Of a stretch of 64,000 bases of DNA, positions 18,829-27,691 are shown piece after piece; position 1 is the first letter of the stretch; each line of letters begins with the position of its first letter. Location: positions 69,413 to 133,412 of the forward strand of contig NZ_AOMD01000002.1 in assembly GCF_000336915.1 (NCBI RefSeq). Reading direction: 5' to 3'. The notes under the pieces are model-generated. The model did not search any database and was not told the DNA's origin. It saw nothing but the letters and a program-made list of their open reading frames with translations. Position numbers and translations under genes: made by a program. The DNA is from Halococcus saccharolyticus DSM 5350. Lineage in GTDB: Archaea; Halobacteriota; Halobacteria; Halobacteriales; Halococcaceae.

Positions 18829-19719
18829 ATGAGCGAGGGAACGCCGGCAGGGACAGGGTGGTTCGAGGGGGTGGAGCAGGGCGATCTCGACGGTGCCCGC
18901 GACGCGATCGAGACCGGGAGCGCCGAATCCCCGGCTGACTGGCCCGCGCGAGCAGTCGAGACTGGCTTCGTCGACACCGACGAGGAGTACTACGCGGCGC
19001 TCCGCGAGGCGACGATCGCGACCGCCCGGGACGCGGCCGCCGAGCGCGAGCGTGCCGACGACCGTCAGGTGATCCACGCGGTCCGGGCGATGGACGACAC
19101 GGAACGAATGGCGAACGAACTCGCCGAACGGGTCGCGGAGTGGGCCGCGAGTCGGACAGAAGACGCCGGAACCGGTATCGAACACTGTCGTGAACTCGTC
19201 GATCGGCGGGGCGAGAACGCCGAACCGGCCGACGACCGCGTGGCGGCGATCGCAGAACGCGTCGTCGATCTCGACGAGGAGGCGGCGGAACTCGAAGCGT
19301 ACGTCGAGCGCACGGTTCGTTCGGTAGCTCCCAACCTCGCTGCGCTCGCAGGGCCGACGCTCGCGGCGCGCCTGCTCGCACTCGCCGGCGGTCTGGAGTC
19401 GCTGGCGCGAACGTCGAGTTCCACGATGCAGGTTCTCGGGGCCGAGGACGCGCTGTTCGCCCACCTCCGAGGGTCGGCTCCGTCGCCGAAACACGGCGTG
19501 ATCTACACCCACGAGTACGTCCGCCACACCCATCCCGATGAGCGGGGCTCGGCAGCCCGCGCGCTCGCGGGCAAACTCACCATCGCCGCCCGGGTCGATC
19601 ACTACGCCGGCGATCGCCGGCCCGATCTCGATCGCGAGTTGGACGAACGGATCGCGCGAATTCGAGCGCGGCGCGACGACGAAGATGCCGACGATCGGGG
19701 TGACGATGACGCTTCCTGA
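18829..19719 (+). CDS. nop5: Box C/D RNP scaffold protein Nop5 (NOP56/58 homologue)
   Basis: Nop5 bridges L7Ae-bound box C/D guide RNAs and fibrillarin for 2'-O-methylation of rRNA and tRNA. The 296 residues have an N-terminal fibrillarin-binding part, a coiled-coil region (about 80-150) and the Nop RNP-binding domain with GPTLAARLLALAGGLESLA and GAEDALFAHLRGSAPSPKHG. The acidic C-terminal tail replaces the Lys-rich tail of other archaea, as usual in haloarchaea. It overlaps the fibrillarin gene, its direct partner, by 14 bases. Confidence 0.95.
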   Translation: MSEGTPAGTGWFEGVEQGDLDGARDAIETGSAESPADWPARAVETGFVDTDEEYYAALREATIATARDAAAERERADDRQVIHAVRAMDDTERMANELAERVAEWAASRTEDAGTGIEHCRELVDRRGENAEPADDRVAAIAERVVDLDEEAAELEAYVERTVRSVAPNLAALAGPTLAARLLALAGGLESLARTSSSTMQVLGAEDALFAHLRGSAPSPKHGVIYTHEYVRHTHPDERGSAARALAGKLTIAARVDHYAGDRRPDLDRELDERIARIRARRDDEDADDRGDDDAS

Positions 19720-20335
19720 GGGCGTCGTCTATCGCGAGATCGACGGTGAGGAGCGTCTCGCGACCCAAGGGGCGACGGTCTACGGCGAACCCATGGAGGA
19801 CGGGTGGCGTGCGTGGGACGTTCGGCGATCGAAACTCGGCGCGATGATCGACGCCGGAATGGACACCGGCCTCACGGGCGACGATGGAGTGTTGTATCTG
19901 GGTGCGGCGAACGGTACCACCGCAAGCCACGTCGCGGACTTCGCGCGTGTCGTCTACGCGGTCGAGTTCGCGTCGCGGCCGATGGGCGATCTCGTCGGCG
20001 TTGCGGAATCGCGGACCGGGCTTTTTCCACTGCTCAAGGACGCCCACCAGCCCGAGACGTACGCCCACATCGTCGAGGACGATCTCGATGCGATCGTTCA
20101 GGACGTCGCCACCCGAGGTCAGGCACGGGTGGCGTGTGCGAACCGGCAGTTCCTCGCCGCGGACGGCCGACTCCTGGCAGCGATCAAGGCCCGAAGCGAG
20201 GACGCGACCGCCGATCCCGAGAGCGTGTTCGACGCGGCGCTCGACGAACTCCGGACGACCTACGAGATCCTCGATACCCACCGGCTCGACCCGCACCACG
20301 CCGACCACCTCGCGGTTGTCGCCCGGCCGCGCTAA
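19706..20335 (+). CDS. flpA: Fibrillarin-like rRNA/tRNA 2'-O-methyltransferase
   Basis: This is the catalytic subunit of the box C/D RNP, using S-adenosylmethionine. The 209-residue form starting MTLPEGVVYREIDG is chosen because the family begins close to this block; an in-frame ATG at 19685 is an alternative. Motifs include WDVRRSKLGAMI, the SAM-binding LYLGAANGTTASHVAD, VYAVEFASRPM, and a C-terminal ANRQFLAADG-to-VVARP region. It overlaps nop5, giving the conserved archaeal nop5-flpA pair. Confidence 0.95.
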   Translation: MTLPEGVVYREIDGEERLATQGATVYGEPMEDGWRAWDVRRSKLGAMIDAGMDTGLTGDDGVLYLGAANGTTASHVADFARVVYAVEFASRPMGDLVGVAESRTGLFPLLKDAHQPETYAHIVEDDLDAIVQDVATRGQARVACANRQFLAADGRLLAAIKARSEDATADPESVFDAALDELRTTYEILDTHRLDPHHADHLAVVARPR

Positions 20336-20508
20336 CTCCCCGCCAGCGACGGGGTCCACCACAAAACCTTTATTAATGAAGGAGTTCCCTCAATGCGTAT
20401 TCGACCGATGATGCCAGGATCGAACGCCCTCCCCGAGTCCTCGTGTTCGCCCTCCACGGACGCGGTGGCGGTCGGAGCGGTGATCTGCCGACGAGTCGAT
20501 GCCGAACC

Positions 20509-22467
20509 GTGACGAACGACCACCGCGAGCGGGCCGCCGGCTGCTGGCTGGCGGTGCTCGTGATCCTTGCGGCGTTCGGTGGGGTGGCCTTCCTCGGACC
20601 GGCGAGCGCACAGGGGACCGATGTGGCGGCCAACGGGACGGCCGCACCCACGAACGACAGCCAATCGTCGATCAACGAAACCCAATCTCAGCGCAACGGA
20701 GTCGATGGGACTAACGAAACCAACGCGAGCAGCGCGACGTTCAACCGCTCGACCGTGGCCGAGGACCGTGGCGACATCGCCGCCATCGGAATCAATCTCT
20801 CCGGGGTGACCGAGACCACCGTCACGGTTGGCAGCCCCGCAGTCAACTACGAGACAAACGTCACCGTCGCGGACGGCGGCAACGGACAGGTCACGCTCCT
20901 GATGAACTCGTATCTCGCGGGCACCACCGAAAACGAAAGCCAGGCGTACGACACGCTGGCCGCTGAGGATTCGATCGTCCGGACGAACCGGACGACCGAA
21001 CGACTCGAGGCCCCGCTCGACACCAGCACGTACAACCTCTCGGCCACGGTCGACGGGCGCGAAACCGACACCGCGGCGCTCAGACTGACCGAGCGGACGT
21101 CCGACGAGCTCGTGACGTGGACCGCCCCCGCCGAGAGCTTCGACAACGTGACGAACGCGAGCGAGGTCGCCGCCGCCATCGAGAACGACCGGATCACCAC
21201 CACCGATAACGTCGCCGTCGGCGACGTGCTGGTGCTCCAATCCAAGCTCTCCGGCGTCTACGGCGCGTTCGAGGCCGCGAACTTCACCGAACTGGTCGAG
21301 CGCGGGATGTTCAACCTGACGGTCCGCCAGACCAATCCCGGCACGAACCGCCAGCCGAAGCAGCTCGATCTCGATCGGAGCCTCGCGAACGACTCGATAC
21401 GAGTGATCCCCGATCCGGAAACGGACATCCTCTACGTCAACATCGACACCGAGGCGGCGGTCTTCGAGCGCGGCCCACCGCGTCCCGGTGACGAGTTCGA
21501 AGCCGAACTCACCGTGCGCGAGGAAAGCAGCCTCGCCGCGAGCAACCAGTCGATCGGCGCAAACGTCACGGCCGTCGGGGCCGAGCTCGGGCTCGGTGAC
21601 GTCTCGCTCGCTGCCGACGACGGCCAGACCGTCACCGGAACGACGAGTATCGCGCCAGCCAGCGAGGTGACGATCAGTCTCACGGCCAACGGCACCGGGT
21701 CGTTCGTCAAGACCAACACCACCACAGTCTCGCCGAACGGCACCTTCGCCACCACGTTCAACCTCTCTGAGACCTCGCCGAACACCACGGTCGACGTGCG
21801 CGCGGTCGGACCACTCAACACCAGCGACGACATCACGGTGCCCGTCCGCCAGAGTCAGGAGCCCGCGCCGATGGCTGGCGGTGCCCGGCTCGCCGTCGAC
21901 GACCAGACGACGACCGGCGAGACCGTTCGGATCCGAAACGTCACGCTCGCCGATGGTGGCTACGTCGTGATCCACGCGCCGAACGCCTCCGAAGCCCCCG
22001 TCGAGAGCGTTCTCGGCACGTCGAGCTATCTCGAGAACGGCACCGCCGAGAACGTCACCGTAACGCTCGGCCAACCGCTCACCGAGAGCACCGACGTGGT
22101 GGTGATGGCTCACCGCGACACCAACGACAACGGTGTGTTCGACTTCGTGAGTTCGAACGGTAGCGAGGACGGCCCCTACACGTCCTCGTCGGGGTCGACT
22201 GCCGCCGGAGCCGAAACCAGCGCGGAAGCGGCGACCGCCACCGGTGCTGCGGCGAGCGATAGCGAACCGGTCGCCACGACCGTCAGTGTGACCGTCAGCA
22301 ACGCCACCACGACAGGTGAAGTGAGCGACACCACAGCGGTTGGGAGTGCGAACGGCACCAACGCGTCGGGGCAACCGACGAGCGAGAACGGTCCAGGGTT
22401 CGGGATCGTCGTCGCAACCGCCGCGATCGTCGTGGCTGTCGTCGCTCTCGGGAGACGACGAGAATGA
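20509..22467 (+). CDS. Secreted surface glycoprotein with PGF-CTERM sorting signal
   Basis: The protein of about 652 residues starts with a Sec-type signal peptide (hydrophobic WLAVLVILAAFGGVAFLG, then ASAQ as likely cleavage site). Its ectodomain is rich in Asn-x-Ser/Thr sequons, indicating N-glycosylation. It contains a repeat-like domain near residues 465-560 (DQTTTGETVRIRNVTLADGG; HRDTNDNGVFDFV) of the type common in haloarchaeal surface proteins. The end has PGF followed by a hydrophobic helix and RRRE, the PGF-CTERM signal processed by archaeosortase A, which is encoded by the next gene. GTG at 20509 is preferred over 20443 because it places the signal peptide correctly. Confidence 0.85.
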   Translation: MTNDHRERAAGCWLAVLVILAAFGGVAFLGPASAQGTDVAANGTAAPTNDSQSSINETQSQRNGVDGTNETNASSATFNRSTVAEDRGDIAAIGINLSGVTETTVTVGSPAVNYETNVTVADGGNGQVTLLMNSYLAGTTENESQAYDTLAAEDSIVRTNRTTERLEAPLDTSTYNLSATVDGRETDTAALRLTERTSDELVTWTAPAESFDNVTNASEVAAAIENDRITTTDNVAVGDVLVLQSKLSGVYGAFEAANFTELVERGMFNLTVRQTNPGTNRQPKQLDLDRSLANDSIRVIPDPETDILYVNIDTEAAVFERGPPRPGDEFEAELTVREESSLAASNQSIGANVTAVGAELGLGDVSLAADDGQTVTGTTSIAPASEVTISLTANGTGSFVKTNTTTVSPNGTFATTFNLSETSPNTTVDVRAVGPLNTSDDITVPVRQSQEPAPMAGGARLAVDDQTTTGETVRIRNVTLADGGYVVIHAPNASEAPVESVLGTSSYLENGTAENVTVTLGQPLTESTDVVVMAHRDTNDNGVFDFVSSNGSEDGPYTSSSGSTAAGAETSAEAATATGAAASDSEPVATTVSVTVSNATTTGEVSDTTAVGSANGTNASGQPTSENGPGFGIVVATAAIVVAVVALGRRRE

Positions 22468-22568
22468 TACCACCGGCGGAGTGGGAACGGGAGCGGTTCC
22501 GATTCACACGCCGACGACCCAGCTCGCGACGGCAAGACCTATCACCGCCATCGTCGTAACGCCGATGA

Positions 22569-23534
22569 ATGCTCGACGGAGTGCTCGCCGCGCTCGCGTG
22601 GTTCGGTCGGTTCTCCGACCCGCTCGCGTGGCTCGTGGTCGCCACCTTCACCGCCGGGGCGGCACTTACGTGGCGTGAGAGCCGGTTTGCACGCCCGATC
22701 ACGGTCACAGCGTGGGTCCTCTTCGGGGTGTTCTGGCTCTCGGTGTTCCATCACTTCGCGTTCGTCCAGAAGAGCTTCATCGAAGGGATCGGGACGCTGG
22801 TGGCGGTGCCAGCGAGTCTCTATGCGGGATTATTGCTCGCCCGCGGTCGCGACTCGCTATTTGTACTCTCGCGGGCGATCGCCGCGATGGGACTGATCTT
22901 TTTCCCGTTTGAGACGATCCCCATCCTCCGGGAGTTCCTAATCGAGACCGTCACCCGTCAGACCGCGTTCTTGATCCAACTACTCGGGATCGATCCGACG
23001 GTGGTTTCGGGAACCCAGGTCCCGACTGGCACCCACCCCGACTACCAGAGCACGTTCTGGTTCGTCGATGGTGACCACACGATCACGTACACCATCCTGA
23101 TCGCCTGTACCGGGGTGGGGAGCATGGCGATCTTCGGCGGGCTCATCGCCGCGACCGACGCGCCGCTCTCCCGGAAACTCCGTGCACTCGCGGTCTCGAT
23201 CCCGGTGATCTACGGGCTAAATCTCGTTCGGAACGTGTTCATCGCGATCGGCTTCGGCACCCAGCGGTTCCACTTCTTCCCCGATACGATCATGTCGCTG
23301 TTCGGTTCCTCCGACCCGTACAAAGTCTCGTACTTCATCGCCGACCGCGTGCTCGCCCAGAGCCTCTCGGTGGTGGCGATGGTCGCGATCACGTGGGTTG
23401 TGATCCACGAACTTCCAGAAGTAATGGTCGTGATCGAGGATGTGCTCTACATGGCGACCGGGACCGAGTACGACCTCCAGCGCGCGCTCGGCGTCGGGAT
23501 GCGTGCCGACGGCAGCGGTTCCGGCGGCGAGTAG
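22569..23534 (+). CDS. artA: Archaeosortase A
   Basis: ArtA is a membrane cysteine transpeptidase that removes the PGF-CTERM helix and allows lipid attachment of surface proteins. The 321-residue multi-pass protein has the catalytic Cys180 in ILIACTGVGS, Arg221 in GLNLVRNVF and Arg260 in SYFIADRVLA. The spacing (41 and 39 residues) equals that of the C173/R214/R253 triad I recall for the Haloferax volcanii enzyme. It lies 101 bases downstream of a PGF-CTERM protein, a likely substrate. Confidence 0.93.
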   Translation: MLDGVLAALAWFGRFSDPLAWLVVATFTAGAALTWRESRFARPITVTAWVLFGVFWLSVFHHFAFVQKSFIEGIGTLVAVPASLYAGLLLARGRDSLFVLSRAIAAMGLIFFPFETIPILREFLIETVTRQTAFLIQLLGIDPTVVSGTQVPTGTHPDYQSTFWFVDGDHTITYTILIACTGVGSMAIFGGLIAATDAPLSRKLRALAVSIPVIYGLNLVRNVFIAIGFGTQRFHFFPDTIMSLFGSSDPYKVSYFIADRVLAQSLSVVAMVAITWVVIHELPEVMVVIEDVLYMATGTEYDLQRALGVGMRADGSGSGGE

Positions 23535-23825
23535 GCGGTGCGGGCCTGGAGGATGAAGGGCGAGGCGCACGAAGTGCGCCGAGGGCTTCGGCGGTGCTGT
23601 GCGGTGGCGGTCGCAGTGCGGTCCTCGGCGGATCGAGGGCGAGCGCGACCGGAGGGAGCGCGAGGGCTCGGCGGTGCGGAAGGCGGTTGCGGTGCGGTCG
23701 CGGGGAGCGCCAGCAGTCCTACCGCGAGCGAACGAGCGGAGCGAGTGAGCGGGTGTTTTTAGTCCAGGTTTTTGGAGGGGGTTCGAGGGAGCGAGCGACC
23801 GAGGACCCCCTGTAAAAAAGTGGGT
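23535..23825. repeat. GC-rich low-complexity intergenic region with oligo-T terminators
   Basis: These 291 bases between convergent artA and dphB contain reiterated GCGGTGCGG/GGTCGC and GAGCGAACGAGCGGAGCGAG-type runs, then TGTTTTTAG and GGTTTTTGG (23754-23776), which could terminate artA. A GGGGGT...ACCCCC stem lies near 23778-23812. On the minus strand a run of six T at about 23815-23820 directly follows the dphB stop. No ORF here looks coding. Similar low-complexity spacers are, from memory, common in haloarchaeal genomes. Confidence 0.5.
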
Positions 23826-24584
23826 TTAGATGAGGTCTTCGGGTGCGCCTGCAAGACCGATCAGTGCGTCGCGCTCGACGTGATGGAGATCGCCGGGAAT
23901 CACGAGCAGGTGAAGTGGGTCGCCGAAGTCCGTCTCGGCGAGCGCCGAGAGTCGATCCGCGGCCACGATTGGATCTGGACTTCCCGCGCGGGCGACGACG
24001 ACGCCGAGCGGATCGTCGAGACCCGGTTCGAGTCGCTCGGCGGCGGTGCTCGCGGCCATATAACGATCCTCGGCGGCCTTGATGTCGAGAAAGCAGAGCG
24101 TATGGAGGCCGCGCTCGCGGTTCGTGTCGATGGTGTCGAGGACACTTTGGGGAATATCGCCGTCGCCGTAGGCGAACGGGATCGTGGTCGCTTTTCCAAA
24201 GCGGTAGTTCTGGAGTCCAGTAAGGGAGCTCGCGGCGGCCTGGGCAGTCGTCCCGTGGATCACACGGGTTTCGATGTCGCGTTCGTGCGCGCGGAGTCGG
24301 AGATCGGTGTGAGTCGTCGAGATCATGGGGTCGCCAGCGACCACGAACGCCACCTCGCCCCCCTCGGCCGCGTCGAGGATCGGTTCGGAGTCCTGTTCGA
24401 CACTCGCTCGGTCGCGGACCTCGATTTCGCTGTCGTGGTAGGTTTCGAGATCCGCGACGGTCGCACCGACGAGTTTGCTGGTGTAGAACTCGGCGAAGAC
24501 GCGGTCGGCGTCGCGGAGCGCATCCCGTCCCTCGACCGTGATCGAACGCTCGTCGTAGAGCCCGAGACCGACGAAAGTGAGCAT
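23826..24584 (-). CDS. dphB: Diphthine synthase (Dph5/DphB)
   Basis: This SAM-dependent methyltransferase methylates the modified histidine of elongation factor 2 in diphthamide synthesis. The 252 residues match the family and show the start MLTFVGLGLYDERSITVEG, the SAM-binding VAFVVAGDPMISTTHTDL, and IHGTTAQAAASSLTGLQNYRFGKATTIPF, all diagnostic of the tetrapyrrole-methylase-fold diphthine synthases. It sits 24 bases downstream of a flavin-fold gene on the same strand. Confidence 0.95.
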   Translation of the reverse strand: MLTFVGLGLYDERSITVEGRDALRDADRVFAEFYTSKLVGATVADLETYHDSEIEVRDRASVEQDSEPILDAAEGGEVAFVVAGDPMISTTHTDLRLRAHERDIETRVIHGTTAQAAASSLTGLQNYRFGKATTIPFAYGDGDIPQSVLDTIDTNRERGLHTLCFLDIKAAEDRYMAASTAAERLEPGLDDPLGVVVARAGSPDPIVAADRLSALAETDFGDPLHLLVIPGDLHHVERDALIGLAGAPEDLI

Positions 24585-24608
24585 GGCGTAGCTCGGGTGG
24601 GAGTCAGA

Positions 24609-25115
24609 TTAAACACCGTGCTCCGCGAACGTCCACCGGGTCGCGTCCGTGGGGTACTCGTTCCACGCCAGAACGCGTTCGGGACGGACGGCGAAGAAGG
24701 GCGTTCCGTGTTCGATGCCGTACTTCCGCTCGTAGGCCGCGTCTACCCGTTCGATCCGTTCCTGGGTTGCGGTTCCTTCGTCGACGTGCTCCACTCGGCC
24801 TTCGAGAATGACCACCTCGTCGCCGCTCTCGGAATGGACGACGACGCGCGGATCCGCCGCGAGGTTTCGCACCCACCGCGTTCGCTCGCCGCCCCCACAG
24901 TAGAACGTTTCCTCGGTGTAGACGCCCCAGACGGGCCTGGCGTGCGGGCCACCGTCCGGGAGCGTCGTCGAGACCCAGAAGTTGCGGTTTTCGCGGAGAC
25001 GATCGGCGACGAACGTCCACGACAACAACCCCTTCTCGTCGTCGGGGATCCCGTAACTCGATTCCGTGTGGGGTCGTTCGCGGGTCGCGTTCGCCGGTTC
25101 GGCTGATGGTATCAT
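24609..25115 (-). CDS. Pyridoxamine 5'-phosphate oxidase-fold protein
   Basis: The 168-residue protein has the split-barrel flavin/F420-binding pattern: ENRNFWVSTTLPDGGPHARPVWGVY, then RWVRNLAADPRVVVHSESGDE and VVILEGRVEHV. Relatives bind FMN or F420 and reduce varied substrates or act in cofactor metabolism. True PdxH activity is not implied. The start ATG at 25115 is chosen because the frame runs far upstream antisense to trm5 without coding character. It is probably in one unit with dphB, but no functional link is evident. Confidence 0.75.
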   Translation of the reverse strand: MIPSAEPANATRERPHTESSYGIPDDEKGLLSWTFVADRLRENRNFWVSTTLPDGGPHARPVWGVYTEETFYCGGGERTRWVRNLAADPRVVVHSESGDEVVILEGRVEHVDEGTATQERIERVDAAYERKYGIEHGTPFFAVRPERVLAWNEYPTDATRWTFAEHGV

Positions 25116-25244
25116 GGGCAACGGACGCGACGGCCGGAGATAGCCGTTGTGCCGGTGGCCGCGATCGTGGTGTAGCTGGGTCCGCTGCGGACAAGTCGCT
25201 CCGCGAAGCGTCAGCCTTAGGCCCGACTGCCGGCGAGATAGGGT

Positions 25245-26222
25245 ATGAAGGTGCCGTGCGTCCGTGTCGCGCGCAAGGATGGCGAGCGGACGCGCGAGGC
25301 GCTTGCCGACCGGGGCGTGCTCGATCACGACCACGAGATCACCGTCGATGACGGCTGGCTCTACGCCCCGATCGTCGATCCGAATGCGGTGCCCGACGGG
25401 TACACGATCGAGGAGCGCGACGTACCCGCCCGTGAGACACAAACGATGCCCGCCGACCTGCTCGGCTTCGATCCGAGTTACGAGCGCCTCGGCGACATCG
25501 TGTTGCTCCGCGAAGATGACACGGAACGCGCACAGCGGATCGCCGACGCGGTGATGGACTCCTCGATCCCGGCGAAGACGGTGCTGAATCGCGCCTCGAA
25601 GATCGAGGGGGAGTTTCGAACCCGCGAGTGGGACGTGCTCGCTGGCGAGAGTACCCAAACCGTCCATCGCGAATACAACTACGCGTTCGCGCTCGACGTT
25701 GCCGAGGTGTACTTCTCGCCTCGACTCGCGACCGAACGCCACCGCGTAGTCCAGCAAGCGGCGACCGACGAGCGGATCGTCGACATGTTCGCTGGCGTCG
25801 GTCCCTTCGCGATCCCGTTCGCGGGGCGCGGCGCGCAGGTGATCGCGGTCGACCGCAACCCGGTGGCGATCGAGTACCTCCGGGAGAACGTCAGGCGGAA
25901 CGACGTCGACGAGCGGATCGAGGCGATCGAGGGCGACGTCCGTGAGATCGCCGCCGGGATCGAGCACGAAGCCGATCGCATCGTGATGAACCTGCCTCAC
26001 AGCGCCGACGCGTTTCTCGACACGGCGATCGAACTCGCCGGCGAGGAGTGTGTCCTCCACTACTACGACATCCAGCACGAGGACGATCCCTACGGGCCGG
26101 GCGAGCGCGCGATCCGGGCGGCGGCCGAGGGGTACGACATGACTGTCGAAACACAGCACACGGTCCGATCGTATGCACCTCACGAGTTGAACGTCTGTCT
26201 CGACGTGCGACTTCGGGCGTGA
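25245..26222 (+). CDS. trm5: tRNA (guanine37-N1)-methyltransferase Trm5
   Basis: Trm5 makes m1G37 (and in archaea the wyosine precursor) next to the anticodon, preventing frameshifts. The 325 residues include an N-terminal D1/D2 part (MKVPCVRVARKDGERTREAL), a SAM-binding VDMFAGVGPFAIPFAGRG, the VIAVDRNPVAIEYLRENV region and the catalytic RIVMNLPHSADAFLD (N-L-P-H). It is the last chromosomal protein gene before the tRNA-Thr integration site. Confidence 0.92.
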   Translation: MKVPCVRVARKDGERTREALADRGVLDHDHEITVDDGWLYAPIVDPNAVPDGYTIEERDVPARETQTMPADLLGFDPSYERLGDIVLLREDDTERAQRIADAVMDSSIPAKTVLNRASKIEGEFRTREWDVLAGESTQTVHREYNYAFALDVAEVYFSPRLATERHRVVQQAATDERIVDMFAGVGPFAIPFAGRGAQVIAVDRNPVAIEYLRENVRRNDVDERIEAIEGDVREIAAGIEHEADRIVMNLPHSADAFLDTAIELAGEECVLHYYDIQHEDDPYGPGERAIRAAAEGYDMTVETQHTVRSYAPHELNVCLDVRLRA

Positions 26223-26306
26223 GACGGATCGTGGACGACCCTCCGAAATGGCTTGCCGCCAGCGATTCGCAACGATTATACCCGTCGTGATCGGTGTTCT
26301 ATCTGC

Positions 26307-26381
26307 GCCGGTGTAGCTCAGACTGGCTAGAGCGAATCCTTCGTAAGGATTAGGCCGGGGGTTCAAATCCCCCCACCGGCT
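26307..26381 (+). tRNA. tRNA-Thr (anticodon CGT)
   Basis: The cloverleaf is complete. The acceptor stem GCCGGTG pairs with CACCGGC (26374-26380), and the D arm is GCTC...GAGC. The anticodon stem AATCC/GGATT encloses loop TTCGTAA with anticodon CGT, reading ACG codons. The T arm is GGGGG-TTCAAAT-CCCCC, and T at 26381 is the discriminator. There is no intron and the terminal CCA is not encoded. The integrase gene begins 62 bases after it, so the tRNA 3' part is the likely integration target and has been kept intact at this junction. Confidence 0.96.
26341..26381 (+). other. Inferred left attachment site (attL) in the tRNA-Thr 3' half
   Basis: The anticodon-loop to 3'-end part of the tRNA directly precedes the integrase and viral DNA, the usual geometry for tyrosine-integrase insertion into a tRNA. 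The exact core cannot be set because the matching attR copy is not in this window. The coordinates give the probable range only. Confidence 0.6.
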
Positions 26382-26410
26382 TGGGACAAATGGTTCAGAG
26401 CCGTGAATAG

Positions 26411-26420
26411 GGTTTTATCA
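26411..26420 (+). promoter_or_regulatory. TATA-like box of the integrase gene
   Basis: The AT-rich GGTTTTATCA stretch lies about 28 bases before the ATG at 26444, consistent with a leaderless integrase transcript that starts just inside the element. Confidence 0.45.
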
Positions 26421-26443
26421 CGAGCCTGGCCGACGCCCCCACC

Positions 26444-27691
26444 ATGCCCACCGATCCAGCCACCGAGATCGTGAATCTGCGGGAACGTATCGAAACCGGC
26501 GACGAAATTTCTGATTCGGACAGCGAAGTCCTGCTTCGATTCTCCGACGAACTCCGTCTCCGCGGGGCTGAGTATTCCGATCATCGACATGAGAAACTCC
26601 TCCGTCATTGCACGATCATGGCCGAGGAGGTCGGCGGGCTCGCCGACACGCTCGACGATCGTGAGACGACCAAACGCATCGTCCGCTGGATCAATCGCAC
26701 CTACGACAACGAGGAGACCAATCGAGACTATCGCATCGCCATCCGTGTCTTCGGCAAGCGCGTCACTGAGAGCGACGAACCGCCCGACAGTATCGACTGG
26801 GTGAGTGGCCAGACCTCGCGCAACTACGACCCCGCGCCCGAACCGCGCGACATGCTCCACTGGGATGACCACATCCTCCCGATGATCGAGGGATCGCGCA
26901 ACCCGCGGGATGCGGCCCTCATCGCCGTCGCGTGGGACTCCGGCGCGCGGAGTGGCGAGATCCGTGGCCTCACCGTCGGTGACATCACCGACCACGATAA
27001 CGGCCTCCAGATCACCGTCGAGGGCAAGACCGGCAAGCGGACTGTCACGCTCATCCCGAGCGTCCCACACCTCCAGAAGTGGATTGACGACCATCCCGCG
27101 CCCGACGATCGCAACGCACCCCTCTGGTGCAAGCTCAGTAGTGCCGACGAGCTCTCCTTCCGAATGTTCAAGAAGGCGCTCGAAAGCGCCGCTGAGCGTG
27201 CCGGCGTCGACAGACCCGTGACCCTCACCAACTTCCGGAAGTCGTGTGCCGCGCACCTCGCTTCCCGTGGAATGAATCAGGCCCATATCGAGGAACACCA
27301 CGGGTGGACGCGGGGGTCGCGTGTCGCCAGTCGCTACATTAGCGTCTTTAGCGACGACTCCGACCGCGAGCTGGCGCGCATCCGTGGCCTCGACGTCTCC
27401 GACGAGGAACCCGACCCGATCGGCCCTGTCGAGTGTCCGCGGTGCGATCGGGAGACGCCGCGCGAACAGCCGACGTGCGTCTGGTGCAACCAACCCCTCT
27501 CCCAAGAGGGGAAGCAGCAACTCGACATGGAAGAGCGGCGCGTCCGCCGACAATTCATGAAGCGTGCTGCCGACAACCCCGAGTTCCTTGACATCCTCGA
27601 AGACGAAGTCGGTATGGACGAGTTCTTTGAGGACAGACAAGAACTCCGGAGCGAGATCGAACGATTCGCCCGTGAGCGAGCCGAGGACTGA
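26444..27691 (+). CDS. int: Tyrosine-recombinase integrase with C-terminal zinc ribbon
   Basis: It catalyses site-specific insertion and excision at tRNA-Thr. The 415 residues have a SAM-like DNA-binding domain (about 5-115), a catalytic domain with Arg169/174 (SGARSGEIRG), Arg265 in box II (TNFRKSCAAH, where the usual first His is Asn), His285/286 (EEHHGW) and nucleophile Tyr298 (ASRYIS). A four-Cys zinc ribbon follows (CPRC...CVWC, 331-348), then an acidic helical tail. The ribbon is typical of haloarchaeal integrases. A TATA-like box precedes the gene, and it is convergent with the long leftward operon. Confidence 0.93.
   Translation: MPTDPATEIVNLRERIETGDEISDSDSEVLLRFSDELRLRGAEYSDHRHEKLLRHCTIMAEEVGGLADTLDDRETTKRIVRWINRTYDNEETNRDYRIAIRVFGKRVTESDEPPDSIDWVSGQTSRNYDPAPEPRDMLHWDDHILPMIEGSRNPRDAALIAVAWDSGARSGEIRGLTVGDITDHDNGLQITVEGKTGKRTVTLIPSVPHLQKWIDDHPAPDDRNAPLWCKLSSADELSFRMFKKALESAAERAGVDRPVTLTNFRKSCAAHLASRGMNQAHIEEHHGWTRGSRVASRYISVFSDDSDRELARIRGLDVSDEEPDPIGPVECPRCDRETPREQPTCVWCNQPLSQEGKQQLDMEERRVRRQFMKRAADNPEFLDILEDEVGMDEFFEDRQELRSEIERFARERAED

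Noticed and set aside
17653-19602. 649-codon minus-strand open frame
   Set aside because: It is the antisense shadow of alaX and nop5, which are certain on the plus strand.
20332-22473. 713-codon minus-strand open frame
   Set aside because: It lies opposite the PGF-CTERM glycoprotein gene, which has a signal peptide and sorting signal; the minus frame has no domain features.
23560-23760. Possible CRISPR-like or tandem repeat array
   Set aside because: The repeats are irregular and short with no constant spacer length; no cas gene is near. It is low-complexity intergenic DNA.
25116-26366. N-terminal extension of the PNPOx-fold frame
   Set aside because: It runs antisense to trm5 and into the tRNA; only the last 168 codons are coding.
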